DNA of 64,000 bases, taken from assembly GCF_964340395.1 (NCBI RefSeq), contig NC_135562.1, forward strand, positions 1,369,501-1,433,500, in the 5' to 3' direction. The notes under the pieces are model-generated. The model was given only the letters and a program-made list of their open reading frames with translations. It was not told where the DNA came from and did no database searches. The stretch comes from Glandiceps talaboti (taxonomy: Eukaryota > Hemichordata > Enteropneusta > Spengelidae). Numbering within the stretch: the first letter of the stretch is position 1; the number at the start of each line of letters is the position of its first letter. Positions 24,279 through 38,300 of the stretch are shown here, piece after piece. Made by a program: the position numbers and the translations under genes.

Positions 24279-24545
24279 TGGTGATTACTTGCACTTTAGT
24301 GTGCACACACTAGTGATATTATGATGTACTGGTGATTACTTGCACTTTAGTGTGCACACACTAGTGGTATAATGACATACATACTGGTGATTATTAGCTT
24401 TATAGTGCACACACACTAGTTGTGTTATGACATACCTCCTGGTGATTACCTGCACTGTAGTGTGCACATACTAGTGGTATTATGACATACATACTGGTGA
24501 TTAATTACCCTGTAATGTGCACCCACAAGTGGTAATATGACAGTG
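24279..24545. repeat. 51-58 bp tandem repeat, five copies
   Basis: GGTGATTACTTGCACTTTAGTGTGCACACACTAGTG-type units, each ending in TATGACATAC-like sequence. No coding content. Confidence 0.85.
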
Positions 24546-24724
24546 TGTGCAAGTTTCCTGATTAACATCAGACATTGAAATGAGAATTCTGAACAAATGT
24601 TTGTGTTTCTTATCTTTATGTTTATTCAGTGAAATATTTACAGCATTTAACTATTTTTTTCTCAATATAAAAATAAAAGATTTTTTTGCATTAAGTTCAG
24701 TAATTAGTATATTTCTAGTACTTG

Positions 24725-25160
24725 CTAAATAGTCTATGTTATACATTTAGTGCCTGCTAAGTAGTCTCTGTTCATCTTGACTTGTCAATGAATGGTATAG
24801 ACTGTTCCATCGCTCCCTAGAATGTATATTGAAGCCCACCCCTTGCGGTTGGAAGATGGTCTATGTTATACATTTAGTGCCTGCTAAGTAGTCTCTGTTC
24901 ATCTTGACTTGTCAATGAATGGTTCCATCGCTCCCTAGAATGTATATTGAAGCCCACCCCTTGCAGTTGGAAGATGGTCTATGTTATACATTTAGTGCCT
25001 GCTAAGTAGTCTGTGTTATACATTTAGTGCCTGCTAAGTAGTCTGTTCACCTTGACTTGTCAATGAATGGTATAGACTGTTCCACCACTCCCTAGAATGT
25101 ATATCGAAGCCCACCCCTTGCGGTTGGAAGATGGTCTATGTTATACATTTAACGCCTAAG
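24725..25160. repeat. About 120-bp tandem repeat, three to four copies
   Basis: Units contain TATACATTTAGTGCCTGCTAAG, then CTTGACTTGTCAATGAATGG, then AAGCCCACCCCTTGC. One copy carries an internal 40-bp duplication. Confidence 0.85.
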
Positions 25161-25969
25161 TAGTCCATTTGTAGTTATTCTCTAAGAGTTGTCCATCATC
25201 ATCATCATCGCCGTCGTCGTCGTCATATCATCATCATCATCATCATAATATAAATACATGGAACACAAGAAATATCTAGTTTTCTTCTACTTTTTAACAT
25301 GCAACGTTTAGTTATTGATTATGAAACCCAAATCTACAATAATCATGCAAATACCAATAATGATTATGCTTTTATTCTTGTAAAACATAAAAAAAAAGAT
25401 AGAAATAAAGAAACTAAAACAGAAACTTTACGAAGTTTGGAAAGTAAGACATATAAACTGGAATGTTGAGAAATAAAATATTACAGAAGTCTGGACTAAA
25501 TATTACAAATTTCAGGTAACAAGTTTCAATTTGGTTTTCAGAACAAAAGTTTAGTAGTTGTACTGTATCACAACAATTAAAGTGGCCATATGAAAGAGGA
25601 TTGGGTATTTATTTTGGATTTTTAATTCATAAAAGTTTCAAATTTGTGTGTGCGAATTTAAACATGTATTTTAGCAGCAAAACAAAACAGAAAAACTGGT
25701 TTACAGAATCAAAATAAAAATTTGTAAATAGTATATAAAGCTGACAACATTAAGTTATATAATTCTAAGTATGTATATTTAATAAATTATCAAACATAAT
25801 TTAAATAGAAAGTAAACAACAGAATATATTAGCATATTACAAACTATTTTACATTAAATCAAACCAAATCTATACAGGCTACTTACTATAGATCACAACA
25901 CCTGTACAAATATACACATTAAAATTTAGAGTTTTAGGAATAATATACAATATTATACATTGTACAGTT

Positions 25970-26600
25970 ATCTGTTTGTCTACTGCGATAGAATGCACTG
26001 GGAGAGAGAGAGGGGCAACACTTTCTATATCAGCCCTGTCCCACTGTCCTTATATGGAATATGGTAGAGTCAAAGGTCAGTGTACATGTAGTGCAATAGA
26101 ATGTATTCACAGAGGGACAATATTTGCCATATCCACCCTGTCCCACTGTCCTTATATGGAATATGGTAGAGTCAAAGGTCAGTGTACATGGAGTGCAATA
26201 GAATGTATTCACAGAGGGACAATATTTGCCATATCCACCCTGTCTCACTGTCCTAATATGTAATATGGTCTGTGTAGTGCTTTGCAATAGAATGTATTCA
26301 CAGAGCGGCAATATTTGCTATATGCACCCAGTCTCAGTCCTAATATGGAATAGTCACATGTCTGTGTAGTGCAAACCAACAGAATACATAGAGGGGCAAT
26401 ATTTTTCTTATTCAGTCTGTCCTACACTCCAAATATGGAATGTGATGTCAAGATGTGTGTATGTTGTGCAATGGAATGGTATGCATTTATGGAAGGCAAA
26501 TATTTTTCGAGTTCACCCTGTCTCACAGTCGTAATATGGAATGCGGTATGTATGTGACATGCAATGGAATACAATACATTTTCTATATCCACCCTGTCAT
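25970..26600. repeat. Degenerate 100-117 bp tandem repeat, about six copies
   Basis: Units contain GCAATAGAATG(T/C)A, then an AGAGG(G/C)(A/G)CAATATTT block, then CCACCCTGTC(C/T)CACTGTCC and TATGGAATATGG. The first copies are near-identical and later ones decay. Open frames here reflect the repeat. Confidence 0.85.
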
Positions 26601-28374
26601 ACAGTCCAAATAAGGAATGTGGTACAAATTCATGTGCTCCATGAACAGTCTAAAATGTTTGTAAAAGGGCAATATATTCCTTATTGTCAAATATAAGAAG
26701 TATGGAGCATGTCATATCATTATCAAGCTTCTTGTCCTGTCATAATATGCTAAATCTCAAGAATAAGATACATTTTTTGTATGTCAATATTTTTCTTATT
26801 ACCGTAGCACATTACAAAGAATATGACAAAATCGTTGTCGTCTGCAGATATCATACACATCTCGAGGACGTCTCCAGAGCAAACACTCCGTTTAAGCTTG
26901 TCATGCTTCATAAACCACAACACCTACATCTACAGTATTCTGGACTAAGGTCAGAGGTCAGAGTTGAATATATTACAGAAAAAAGACTTCATAACTTAAG
27001 AATCAACTCGTGAAATTATATTTAAAAAAAAGCTTGTCTAATACTTCCCCAGAAATGAACACATTTATCCCACGATTTAATCATGTTTATTTAGGGTTAA
27101 GTAATGTAAAGATGTGCAATGTAATATTAATGATATACACAAAATTTTACAAAAATATACAAAATTCGCCAGGTACTACAATCTTAATTTTTTCCGATTT
27201 TTGAAATTTTAAATTTAGCACCCATTATTAAGATAAGGCAATTGGAGCATGTGAAATCACTGATTGGGTAATTATAACACCTGCATTTCAGAGTTTATAT
27301 TTACTTCCTTTTTGCTAATGGTTATCTGTGTTTTACTACTGTAACAATAAACACAATGCTACTAACTTAGTCTACATTTACATTAGTAACAAATATATGT
27401 ACATACATGAGTTAATGTTGATTGGTCATGAAATTGAATGGTCAAATTTTTGTTTGATTTTTGCATTAATTTTGTGCAAACTTACTTAACAAGTATTTTA
27501 ATGTACATTAATAGGTACATATTTTTTCATATTTTTCATTATTATATCTGTACATTCAGCCATCTCTACTAAAAAGTACCACGGCTGTCTGGAGTGCAGC
27601 CATCTCTACTCAAAGTACCACGACTGTCAGGAGTAGTCAACATACTTGTATACGTCCAAAATGACTGAATTGGTGAATGTCAGCATGTTACAAGAATACA
27701 GTCCTGTGGTTATCAAATAAATCTCTCTTTAATTTTTGTGCACATTTCTATAAAAAATCGTAACCATGTAATTCACTTCCATGATGTACTCTCACAAGAC
27801 TGAATACTCACTGTCACAAAACCTAATAAAGTAAGTGTTTGTAGCAATAGATAGTTACAGCATTGTGTTAATCACTGAGAGTACATCACAGAAATTAGTG
27901 AATTACATTTACAGTGACATTTTCTGATTCCATAGCTATAAAGCTACTTTGACCAAGTCAATGTAAACTACTGACAGTACAGCAACGCCAGTGGACTGAG
28001 TGGAGCGAGTCGAAAGAAATCTTGTCTCCGATTATATGATGCGGGGTACAATCCTTTCTACAGGTTAGGTTGATATATTAACACCAAGCCTGTAGTGTTA
28101 CAATGAAACCAACTGTTCAGTATGGGACTTAGTATTATTGTACATGCACTCCTGACAACAGTGATACTGTATTTGAATATCAACACTTGTACAGCCTCTG
28201 TACAATCTCTTTATATCTTACAAAGTCTGTAAGTACTGGTCAATGTATGTAATGTGTTGAAAGTATCATTTAAACCCTGAAGTTTTACAGTATATACAAG
28301 GTAAGCAAACTTGAGGAAGTGTCCTCTTGGCAAGACATCTTAACCATTATTAGAGTTGTTCATATTCTAATCTT

Positions 28375-30220
28375 CTATACTGTTCTTTCAACATGTTTTG
28401 TTTTGGTCTTTCTCTTTCCCCCTTTCTTTTCTGTATCAGTTGTTATCTGGGTGCCACCATCATCTTCATCTTCTAGTAAACTTTCCCTTGATCCGTGTTT
28501 TTTAGGTTTTGTTCTTGGTCTTCTTGGTGTATCAGCATCAGTGGTGATGTCTCCAGCTGCTGCTGCCGTTGCTGCCTTGGAAAGTTGTTTCTTTTTCTTC
28601 CTTCTTGCCCTGTTTGACAATAAATTTATCACATTTTAGTCAGAACATCTCCACGGTAGTAATTAACTTTTCAACAATACAACCCATAACACCAATTTGA
28701 AAGCAAAGCGTTTTCAATGTATCACAATCGTTTATAGCATCCATATCAAGTGTGAAAGTATACTGTTTCATTTGCTAATTGACCACATTAGAAAGGCCAC
28801 ATGCTAGGCTTGTAAATAAACCAAGTGAAAGAGTACACTGTTACACTTGATATGAATGCTATATACAAGTGTAGCACATAGAGAAATTGCTTTACTTCAG
28901 TGTTACTTGTTGTATATGGTCTACAAAGTTGAAATCCATAGTTTTTCCAGTAAATATTCCTTCTCATGAATAGATCCATTGGTTTGTTTTATACTAGGAA
29001 TAATGGGATGAAGATGGAGATGAAACATAGACATAATTGTCAAAAATTGTGTAGTGTGTCATCTACTAAATTCAATGTAATCAGTCTTTTCCTACACAGT
29101 ATCTACTGGTGATGTCATCCTTTTAAGTCTTCCTTCCTTTGATGCAAAATAAATCTATATTTTTTTAATACACTAAGCAGTTTCATTATCATATTATCAT
29201 ATACATGATTGATAAAGTGACTGGACGTAGGCAATAATTAGCATGAGATGGATTGGGCCTACTAAGGCAGCTCAGCAAAGCCTGAGCGAAACGTCTTGGC
29301 CAGAAACGCTTTGCTATTTATTGTATTTTTTTTTTTTAAATAGAAAGTGTCTTTTTTTATCTTTTTTTTTTTAATTTGAGAATTGGTTGGTGTTTTCTTG
29401 AACTAAGTAATCATAAATATAAAAGGAGGTAGAGACTGTAAAAACAGAATTAGAGTTCTACTTACGGTGCTGTTGGTATCTCTGATTCAGTCACTGTCTC
29501 ATCAGCCCCAGACAAAACTTTGAATTCTCCACTCTTTGTGACTACAGCTGACATCTAATAGGAAGAATACAGTAACAAGATTTACCATGTAAAACCTATA
29601 CACTGATGTATCAGTCAGAATACAGTGAGAATGATGTTGGCTTGGTGTTTCACTCATGGGACATTACAGCTAAAATGATGTTGGCTTGGTGTTTCACTCA
29701 TGGGACGTGATGTATTTCACACAAAGATAGATACATTTCAACTGTAGACTAACAATAACAGAGACACAATATACACAGCAGGATCCTTTGTCCAATCACA
29801 TTACAAGGAATATATTGAACAAGATTTAACATGTAAACCTACACACTGATGTAGTGGTCAGAATAGCTGCTTTGTTTTATGTGAATGATGGGGAGAAGAG
29901 GGAAGTGAAACTCAGACTCAAAAAATTGTGTGTATAAACAGTTCGACTATTCTATGGTAAAATAGTACATATTGTCTGGTTATTATCATGGTATATATAT
30001 ACAGACCAGTAGTTATGTCTTGGGGTGTGTATTTTTGCATGACTTATCAAGAGTTATTTTTTTACCTGAGATTTTGTTTTAGCTTTGGTTCTTTTCTTTG
30101 GTTTAGGTTTATCATCTATTAGGTCATCACTTTCAGAGGGAGGGGCATACATTGATGGTTTCTCTATCACTTGTTCTATCTCATCCTGAAAGTTATCATT
30201 TCTACTGTCATCATTGTAAT
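28375..30220 (-). CDS. AHI1: AHI1 exons 25-27: Lys-rich C-terminal tail
   Basis: Exon 25 (30220..30066) encodes an acidic stretch followed by [13 protein letters not shown]. Exon 26 (29554..29466) encodes a Thr/Glu-rich segment. Exon 27 (28609..28375) encodes [27 protein letters not shown] and KHVERTV, then TAG. Composition resembles the disordered tails of other jouberins, but alignment is weak. DTPRR...KKH echoes the [10 protein letters not shown] block of exon 2. Confidence 0.8.
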
Positions 30221-33200
30221 CTGGAAGAAAATATACACAAAGATAAATTAAAATTATGATGATGACGATGTCCTGATATAAAAAATCACAATCTGTACAA
30301 GTATCAAAGGATTAAAATTATAAATTTGTCATCCTGAAAATAGAAGTATCCCACTATTTCAACCCCCCCCCCCCCACCCCCCCTTACACTGTGATTTCAT
30401 TTGCTTTCATCAACATACCTTCTGGAGTGACATAATTTGATGGAAAGTATCCCTGTTGACCATTGAGTGTTTCTCCCATCCACCAATTCTCACTATCTTG
30501 GTACAAGACAGTAATAAGATCTCCTCTGTTAAAGGTGAGTTCATCTGATCTCTGTGCCTGGTAATCATACATAGCAACAACTCTTCTATATCGGATATCT
30601 TTGAGAGGCTGCATAGGTGCATTGAATGTAAACTGTGCCTTGCCACCAGGTGTCTATACAGAGACAAATGACAATGATTAACATGTAGATGAAACAACCG
30701 AACAACATCATTCTTTCAAAGTCTTGATGTATGACATCACTGAGATATGTATCTGTATAGATGTATGTGTGTGTGTGTGTGTATGTACATGTCTATGTAT
30801 GTATGTATGTATGTATGTATGTATGTATGTATGTATGTATGTATGTATGTATGTATGTATGTATGTATGTATGTATGTATGTATGTATGTATGTATGTAT
30901 GTATGTATGTATGTATGTATGTATGTATGTATGTATGTATGTATGTATGTATGTATGTATGTATGTATGCGTGTGTGTGTATGTATGTATGTATGTATGT
31001 ATGTATGTAGTACGTAAATACATACACAGGCATACACACGATATCAGTACACAGATATAAAGTCAGAGTTTCTACCTACTTATATCTTGCCTTTATTTTT
31101 TGTAAAAGAATATTAATTCGAAACATCAGATTATACTTATTGATCAAGATTGTTTGACTTGTTACTTTTGCACGCCTTGACATACACACATACATATATG
31201 TGAGGGCATCAGTAGATTTTTACATATTTCTGTGAATATAATACTTACTGTATTCATAGCAATATTTGGTCCTTTTCTCCATCCACCTGGGTAACCACCT
31301 GGTGTTCCTGAACGACCACTTGCTGCAGGGAATATTACAATATGCAAATACATTACAGGTGATACAAGTAGCTTTATGTATGATATTGTCACAATGCTAA
31401 CTAATAGTTGTAGGTCAAGTCAGAGGTCATTAACTGAAAATAATCGGATGATGTATGTATGTATGTTATCATTTGTTTTTGATTTTGTTGTTCAGTGAGT
31501 GATAGTGGAAGGAGGCTAGCACTCACACAACAACAAAATCAAAAACAAATGACAACATACGAAGGAAAAAGAGGTAAATAAAGAAATTAAGCCGTATTCA
31601 CCACATCAGATTTTCATCTACCCGGAGACTTCTCAGATCAACCAGTAAATTAACATGTTTTGTGATATCACATTTCACACTATGCAACACTTAACACTGC
31701 AAAGTTTAGTCTCTGATAATCAGTTACTGGGTGAAAAATTTTCTAGAAGGGAAAGAAGGTTTAGAGTAGCTGATGGTACATACCTGCATGGTATTGTTGT
31801 GCATATTGTGAGGCACCAGGTCCAACAGATGCATGGGGTGATAACATGGATGGAGCTGGACCCGGAAGCTGAATAATAACAAAGAAAGAAAGAGACAATC
31901 TTGTTAATTTGTATTACTATGGAAAACATGCTATCAGCATATTACGACAGAGACAAACACAAACTAAAACTACAGTTGTTGCATGTAGTAGATTATACAA
32001 GTGAGTGATTGTAATACCTTTGTTATCACCCTGTAATTAAGACAGTGTAAACACTTCAATGTGGTTCAACGTGTGGCCATGTGAGAGAAATTTGCTGTAA
32101 GAGATGTCACTCTACTGTGAGTGCAATCTACACATCAACGTCTGTTGACAGCTTATAGCAATATGTTACAATACAATTCATAGTTTGTGTCTGTATTTGA
32201 TTGTTAACAAGTTGATTTTCCATTGTCATAATACAAATGACAATACCTGTAAATTTTCCATTGTTATAATACAAATAACAATACCTGTAAATTTTCCATT
32301 GTCATAATACAAATGACAATACCTGTAAATTTTCCATTATTATAATACATATGACAATAACTTTAATTTGCCATTGTTATAATACATATAACAAGCCTGT
32401 AATTTGCCATTATTATAATACAAATGACAATACCTGTAAATTTGCCATTATTATAATACATATAACAAGCCTGTAATTTGCCATTATTATAATACAAATG
32501 ACAATAACTGTAATTTGCCATTGTTATAATACATATGACAATACCTGTAATTTGCCTAGTATTGATGAATCATGCTCTATAATTTGAAAATATCAGATCT
32601 AACAGACACAGAATTTGTACTTATTCTACAAATATATCCATTGCATACAAGTGCAGCAGTAATTGTACATTAATATGGTGTCATAATACAAATTCAGTGA
32701 CATTTCACACAAAAATCAGTTGTGATGTTATAACACACGAAGAACACATTTTCATTTGAATGTGAAACTATGTGAATATACTTTAATATGAACATTACTA
32801 CACATGATGAAGACAATGTCATTTGAATGAAGCACACAGAACAAATTGTCTTTGGTGCACACAGGGTGTTTGCTTTGGCATATGATGGGTGTTATTTGTT
32901 TACATCAAACAACATCAATTTGGGTGGTAGTCATAGTCTCAACAGAAACAAGGTACATATTTTTATTTGTGATTGTTAAAACATAGGACGAATGTATTTC
33001 ATTTGGAACATTAAAATGCATAAAGTATTTTCATTTGAACAAAGCATACAGACGAATTGTCTTTGGTGCACACAGGGTGTTTGCTTTGGCACATGAAAGG
33101 TGTTATTTGTGTACATCAAAACCAACATGAATTTGTGTGGCACTTCTATATTAAAACTGAACAACAGAGAACAGTCATGATCAGATTTCAATCATAATAC

Positions 33201-35277
33201 ATCCACTTTTATTCTAAATCTGAGACCAGACCTTAGTTTCATTTCTGTCATACTCCACATAATAATGTCAGTTTTTATATAACACATTTCCACTCTGTGC
33301 TCAAAGCACTTTACGATTATTACCCCTGGCTCAGATCTATAGCGGCACAACGGCCCTTTGTACTTCCTCAACTCCCTGGGGAGCATACAATCTATTGCAG
33401 CCTTTTATAAACGCATAGGATTAAAGCATTCACATTGCAATGTCTATCAGGAAAAAAATAGACAGTGATGGAGCTTGAACCTGCAACCTGCAGATTCCAA
33501 GCCGGCCACTCTAACCTGTTACCCCATCCTGTTGTAATTTTTTTCAAAGAAGTGTCACAACAAGGTATCCAAAGGATGAAAACATAGATTCTGCAGTGAA
33601 CAGGGTCTATGCTGAAACATACTGTGCAACTTCAAATATAAGGTGTATGCAAAGAGGAAGGAGAAACACGAAATGTCCTGCAAGCAAAGTTTTTAATTCA
33701 CAAAATTAACAAATTCTCTTTTTCTGTTAACTGTTTAGTGGTGTTCAGTCAGTTAAACTTTCCACCCCTTACACCCTAATTTATTAGAATAACCCTTATA
33801 CATTCCGAGAGTGGTTCAAACCACTGCACAAGCAGACAGGAGTGAGTAGCATGATTAGTCAATGATTAGTCAATGATCATGTGAGTGATTTCACACGACA
33901 AAAACAGGTTGTATACCTCTCCAACTTTTCTTGGTGTTCTGACGTTCTGAATGAAATGCTAGAATTCCAGTGGGAGTCAGCATCCAAATACCATATAGCC
34001 AAGTCCATTATATAGTTACAGCCATTCATTTACATGCCATATCATTACAAGCATTTAACATTACAATGCATTATCAAAATTGACAAACGGGAAAAAAAGA
34101 AAACAAAAATTTAGAAATGGCACAAGCATTAGCAGCAAATGAAAACTATTGCAAATGCAGAGTCAATACAGAGACTTGCTACAAATTATATTTTAAACAT
34201 TTTAAACAAGCAAAGAAATAATTATATGAATAAAGCATTACATTTGTACTGCATTCAGGTTGTTAATTAATGGAGTCTTGCAAACTTAAAGCAGAATTCA
34301 AACATTTAATAGTTTGAGAATTAATGTTCAAGGACTCTGGGTTCATGCTTAGTAATGAAATTTCTACTCAGTGTTAAAAAATTTCTTGGAGCAAATCCCG
34401 AATTTTCACCAACATCTCATCAGCATTGTCAGCGGTGTACTACAAACAAATTGCCCATTGTAGGACACCTCTGATGATGATGACGAGATGTCAGCAAAGA
34501 TTTGGGATTCACTTCCAAGAAATATTTTGACTCTGTGAGTAGAAATTTTCATTACTAGACTTAATAATTTCTTGACCAAATCATAAATATTGCTTATCAT
34601 TGTTATACTTGTTATAACCTGTCTCCCAGCATTATGAGTGACTCCACTACATTGTTCTATCAACATCTGTAATAATATTTCAAAAATCATATTAAACTGG
34701 AAATGCCTCTAAGGGCTGCTCTTAAAATACCCAAAATGGTAAATTTAAGTATTAAAATAAAATCATCACAATGCGTGTACTTTTATTATGTGGTACATGT
34801 CGTATATTTACAAAATGACCTCACTTGAAAGAATTGCACATCCCCACATCAATGTTTTGTTTTGACAAATCACTTTCCCGCAACAAATAACATGATTTTT
34901 TAAAATGGCAACACAGACCTTGATGATAAAACAATGGATAAGTTTTGAAGTCATTCAAGGTATGAGTAGACAGGCTATATTTGATGGCGACACTGCATAT
35001 TTATCACACATATAATGACTCATATGTAACTGTGCAACATCTCAGCAGTATTTATATAAATTACAGTCTTTCACCTCTAAGCTATTAGCATGCAGTTCAT
35101 ACACATCATGTATTAACATAGTGATAGTGGGTCATGTGAATAAAACACATGCAAGGTACATGTATTATGTGACAACATTTGCAGCAATTTGCAAAGTGGG
35201 TCAGGTGAATAAAACACATTCCTGATACATGTATAGGTGACTCATTTAAGAAATTTATATAAGGATAGCATTTGCAA

Positions 35278-35311
<34 letters not shown>

Positions 35312-38300
35312 GGGGGGGGGTGGGGGGTGGGGGTGAGGTGGGGGGTGGGGAGGGTTGTGTGTATGTGTCTGTGTGTGGTGTGTGTATGTATGTATGTATG
35401 TATGTATGTATGTATGTATGTATGTATGTATGTATGTATGTATGCATGTGTGTATGTATGTATGTATGTATGTGTGTGTATGTATGTATGTATGTATGTA
35501 TGTATGTATGTATGTATGTATGTATGTATGTGTATGTATGTATGTGTGTGATGGGAGTGTGCAAGGTGTGCATATGTGTTGGGAGTGGGGTTGGGATAAG
35601 GGATGGAAATTCAAGTATAATGCATGGTAATATATACTTGCATCTTCAAGCCTTGGTGTCACTGTGTGTGTGGGATGTGGCTGGGGTGGGGTGGGGTGAG
35701 AAAATGGGTATTTAGTAGTACATGGTGATATATATCTGTACATGTGTGTGCATATGTGTGTGTGTGTGTGTGTATGTATATATTCCTGCATTTGCACTAT
35801 CTGTGTATGTGTGTGAATGACAATACATGGAATATCACCAATTAACACTTTTACCCAAGGTCTTCGTTTACACAAATATATCTAATTCAAAATTCAAATG
35901 TTGGTTGGTTTTATAGGATGTTTAAAGACTAACAAATATACTTTTGTATATATACACACATGTATGTGTCTTTAAAATGCCTTGATGTCAATATTTTGAC
36001 ATATTTTCACAGACCTTACTTATACTTTACACAGATTTTTAGTTGTGGAATGATAAATTTTGCATGGTTTTTAAATTCATTTAACTTTTACTCTCTATCT
36101 TTCTGCAATGTATAAACTTTTGACTGATTGCAATTCACCTTATTGCATTAGTTAATACACACAACAAGTTTGCTACAATTTCCCTTTGCAATTATGGTAA
36201 ACGGAGCTATACACATTTTTTTTACCACAATTCCATTTTACTGTTATTGATACACTTCCATGGCATAACTCCAGAATTGAGTGTATGTGTAGTTTTGACA
36301 TGACAATGCTGAATTCACCACAGACAATGGAATGTGCTATAAAGCTGTATGAATATTAAGTAGTAGTACAGCAGGCTTAGTATTAACATGCATTTATTTG
36401 ATGACTTGTGTTTTATAATATACCTTCAACTTGGACTCTGGTCGATGACGTTTTTCTGGACTCTGCTGTGAGTAGTGAGAAATAATTAGTATGAACAAGC
36501 CAGGGTTTTCTTGCCGGTTGGACTTTTATAATTAGTTTATATTATTTTGATCATTACAGTTCTTATACTACCAGCAACGCACCAAGCAATTTTATCATTA
36601 CAGTTCTTATACTACCAGCAATGCACCAAGCAATTTATTTGATTAATTTATGCTATTAGCAAGTTAAAGATATTTAAGATAAGTGTTTCCACAGTATCAC
36701 ATAAAGTCAAAGCATCTATGTGTTCTCCACAGTATTATACAGTTAAAACATTTTGTAAAGTGGTATAATGCAACTCAGGGACCAATTTCCTGAAAATCAA
36801 AGTTACTCATTGACAAATTTCTCTTAAACTCTGCCATTATGTAAGCTTGTTTCTGGTTATTTTGGGGGAAAAAAATATGAAAGAAATGTGGGGTTCACCC
36901 TTCTTCTTTTCAAGCTAGGAAATTGACAATCTTTCTCCATAGATTTAACACAGTATTCCATTGCTATTTTGAATTCAAAAATATAACAAATAATTTTATT
37001 ATCATTTTGACCTTCCTTTAAAAAGTCTGCATGGTGATAACTGATTTCTTATCTTGGTTTTAACTGAGGATGAGTTGGAGTTTTCTTGAACAATGTAAAA
37101 CTAAAACTTTTAGTTTAGTAAAAGTCTTCTTTTATCTGAGTCAAACACTACAGTAATGGTGGTAAGTAGATAAAATCTGTCTGAATGTTCCAGGTGTTCT
37201 CCATCAATATTACAGTACAAGATATGACAATTTATACAAGTTATACCAGGTTTCCCTTATTTACTACTGTCTATATTTCCATATCTTGGTGAAATATTTT
37301 GAAGTTTTTTGATACTAAACTTGTTTTAGACTTACAGTTGGTTGAAAATCAAACTGTGGAGAACATTAAAGATGCACTTTTCTACGATAAAGCTTTAATA
37401 GGGTCATATGAAATAAAAGCCATAGGAAAGTCTCAACTACAACCAATGCACAACATATCTAGTATTTGCTTTCATCTGATCTGCAGTTTGAGTGGTGGAC
37501 GTTTGAACAATTCTTTGGCAATATAGCTTGTCAGTTTATGTTTGTGTGTATGGAGAGATACAATCCATCAGAAGTACAATAGCCCACAGACTTGGCTATC
37601 AGAAACAGCTGGTTTGTTCTAGTTCTGGCAAATGGCATTGTTAAGCAGAATAACTAAGTCTGTGGACTTTTTCAAAAGCTTATTCATTGAGTGATAAGCC
37701 TCAGACTAGTCATCATCATCAAAGTAAGTTCGAACATCCACTACTCTACCATCAACATGAAAGCAAATGCTAGATTAGTTCTGCAATTTTAGTTTATTTC
37801 AGTAACTTAACTTATTTATAATTATACAGCCTATACAAGTCATTATAAGATGGAACATTTATTTAGAAATATCAGCACATAGAGAAAATTTTCAGAAATG
37901 ATTTATAAAAAAGTTTAAACACTTTGCACCAGCAAGATAACACCATGTCTTTATTTTCATGCACATGATAGTCTGCTTATTCATGAACCTGCTTTACACA
38001 TTAGAAGCCCTCTAACTTTGTGGAAGTGAACTCACAACATACACAGGACTATCCATCTAAGTACTTAAAATCTGATTTCTTGGATGTGAAATTAAACAAG
38101 ATATTTTGGAAGTACTTCCCCATATGTAGGGGCACTCTTGGTACAGAAAAATATACATGCAAGTATGAATATTATTTAGGCAATTAAAATTAGAAATGTG
38201 AACAATTTGAATTCTTTAATAAACTCAGGATTTCAACACCAAGCCTACTTTTTGATTGAATGTTGGAAATACACAATGCCATGTAAATGCATAAGTTTTG

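Larger units (their letters stand above)
23044..28374. other. Interval between convergent PSMB2 and AHI1
   Basis: It contains the PSMB2 3' UTR and, from the right, the AHI1 3' UTR, whose end I cannot place. Besides the tandem arrays listed, there are (ATC)n/(GTC)n at 25195-25246, a fragment of the AAGTGGCCATATG MITE family at about 25577, and a 43-bp duplication at 27558-27640. I see no further gene. Confidence 0.6.

Noticed and set aside
29276-29330. Transposon protein tail (CCTGAGCGAAACGTCT)
   Set aside because: This word resembles 3' ends of some retroelements without LTRs, but no coding part or element border is visible, so it is not called.
31655-31876. 73-residue plus-strand frame
   Set aside because: It is the antisense of AHI1 exon 22 plus intron.
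37299-37526. 75-residue plus-strand frame in AHI1 intron 19
   Set aside because: No recognisable domain, weak start context and no splice or poly(A) support. It is probably repeat-derived or chance.
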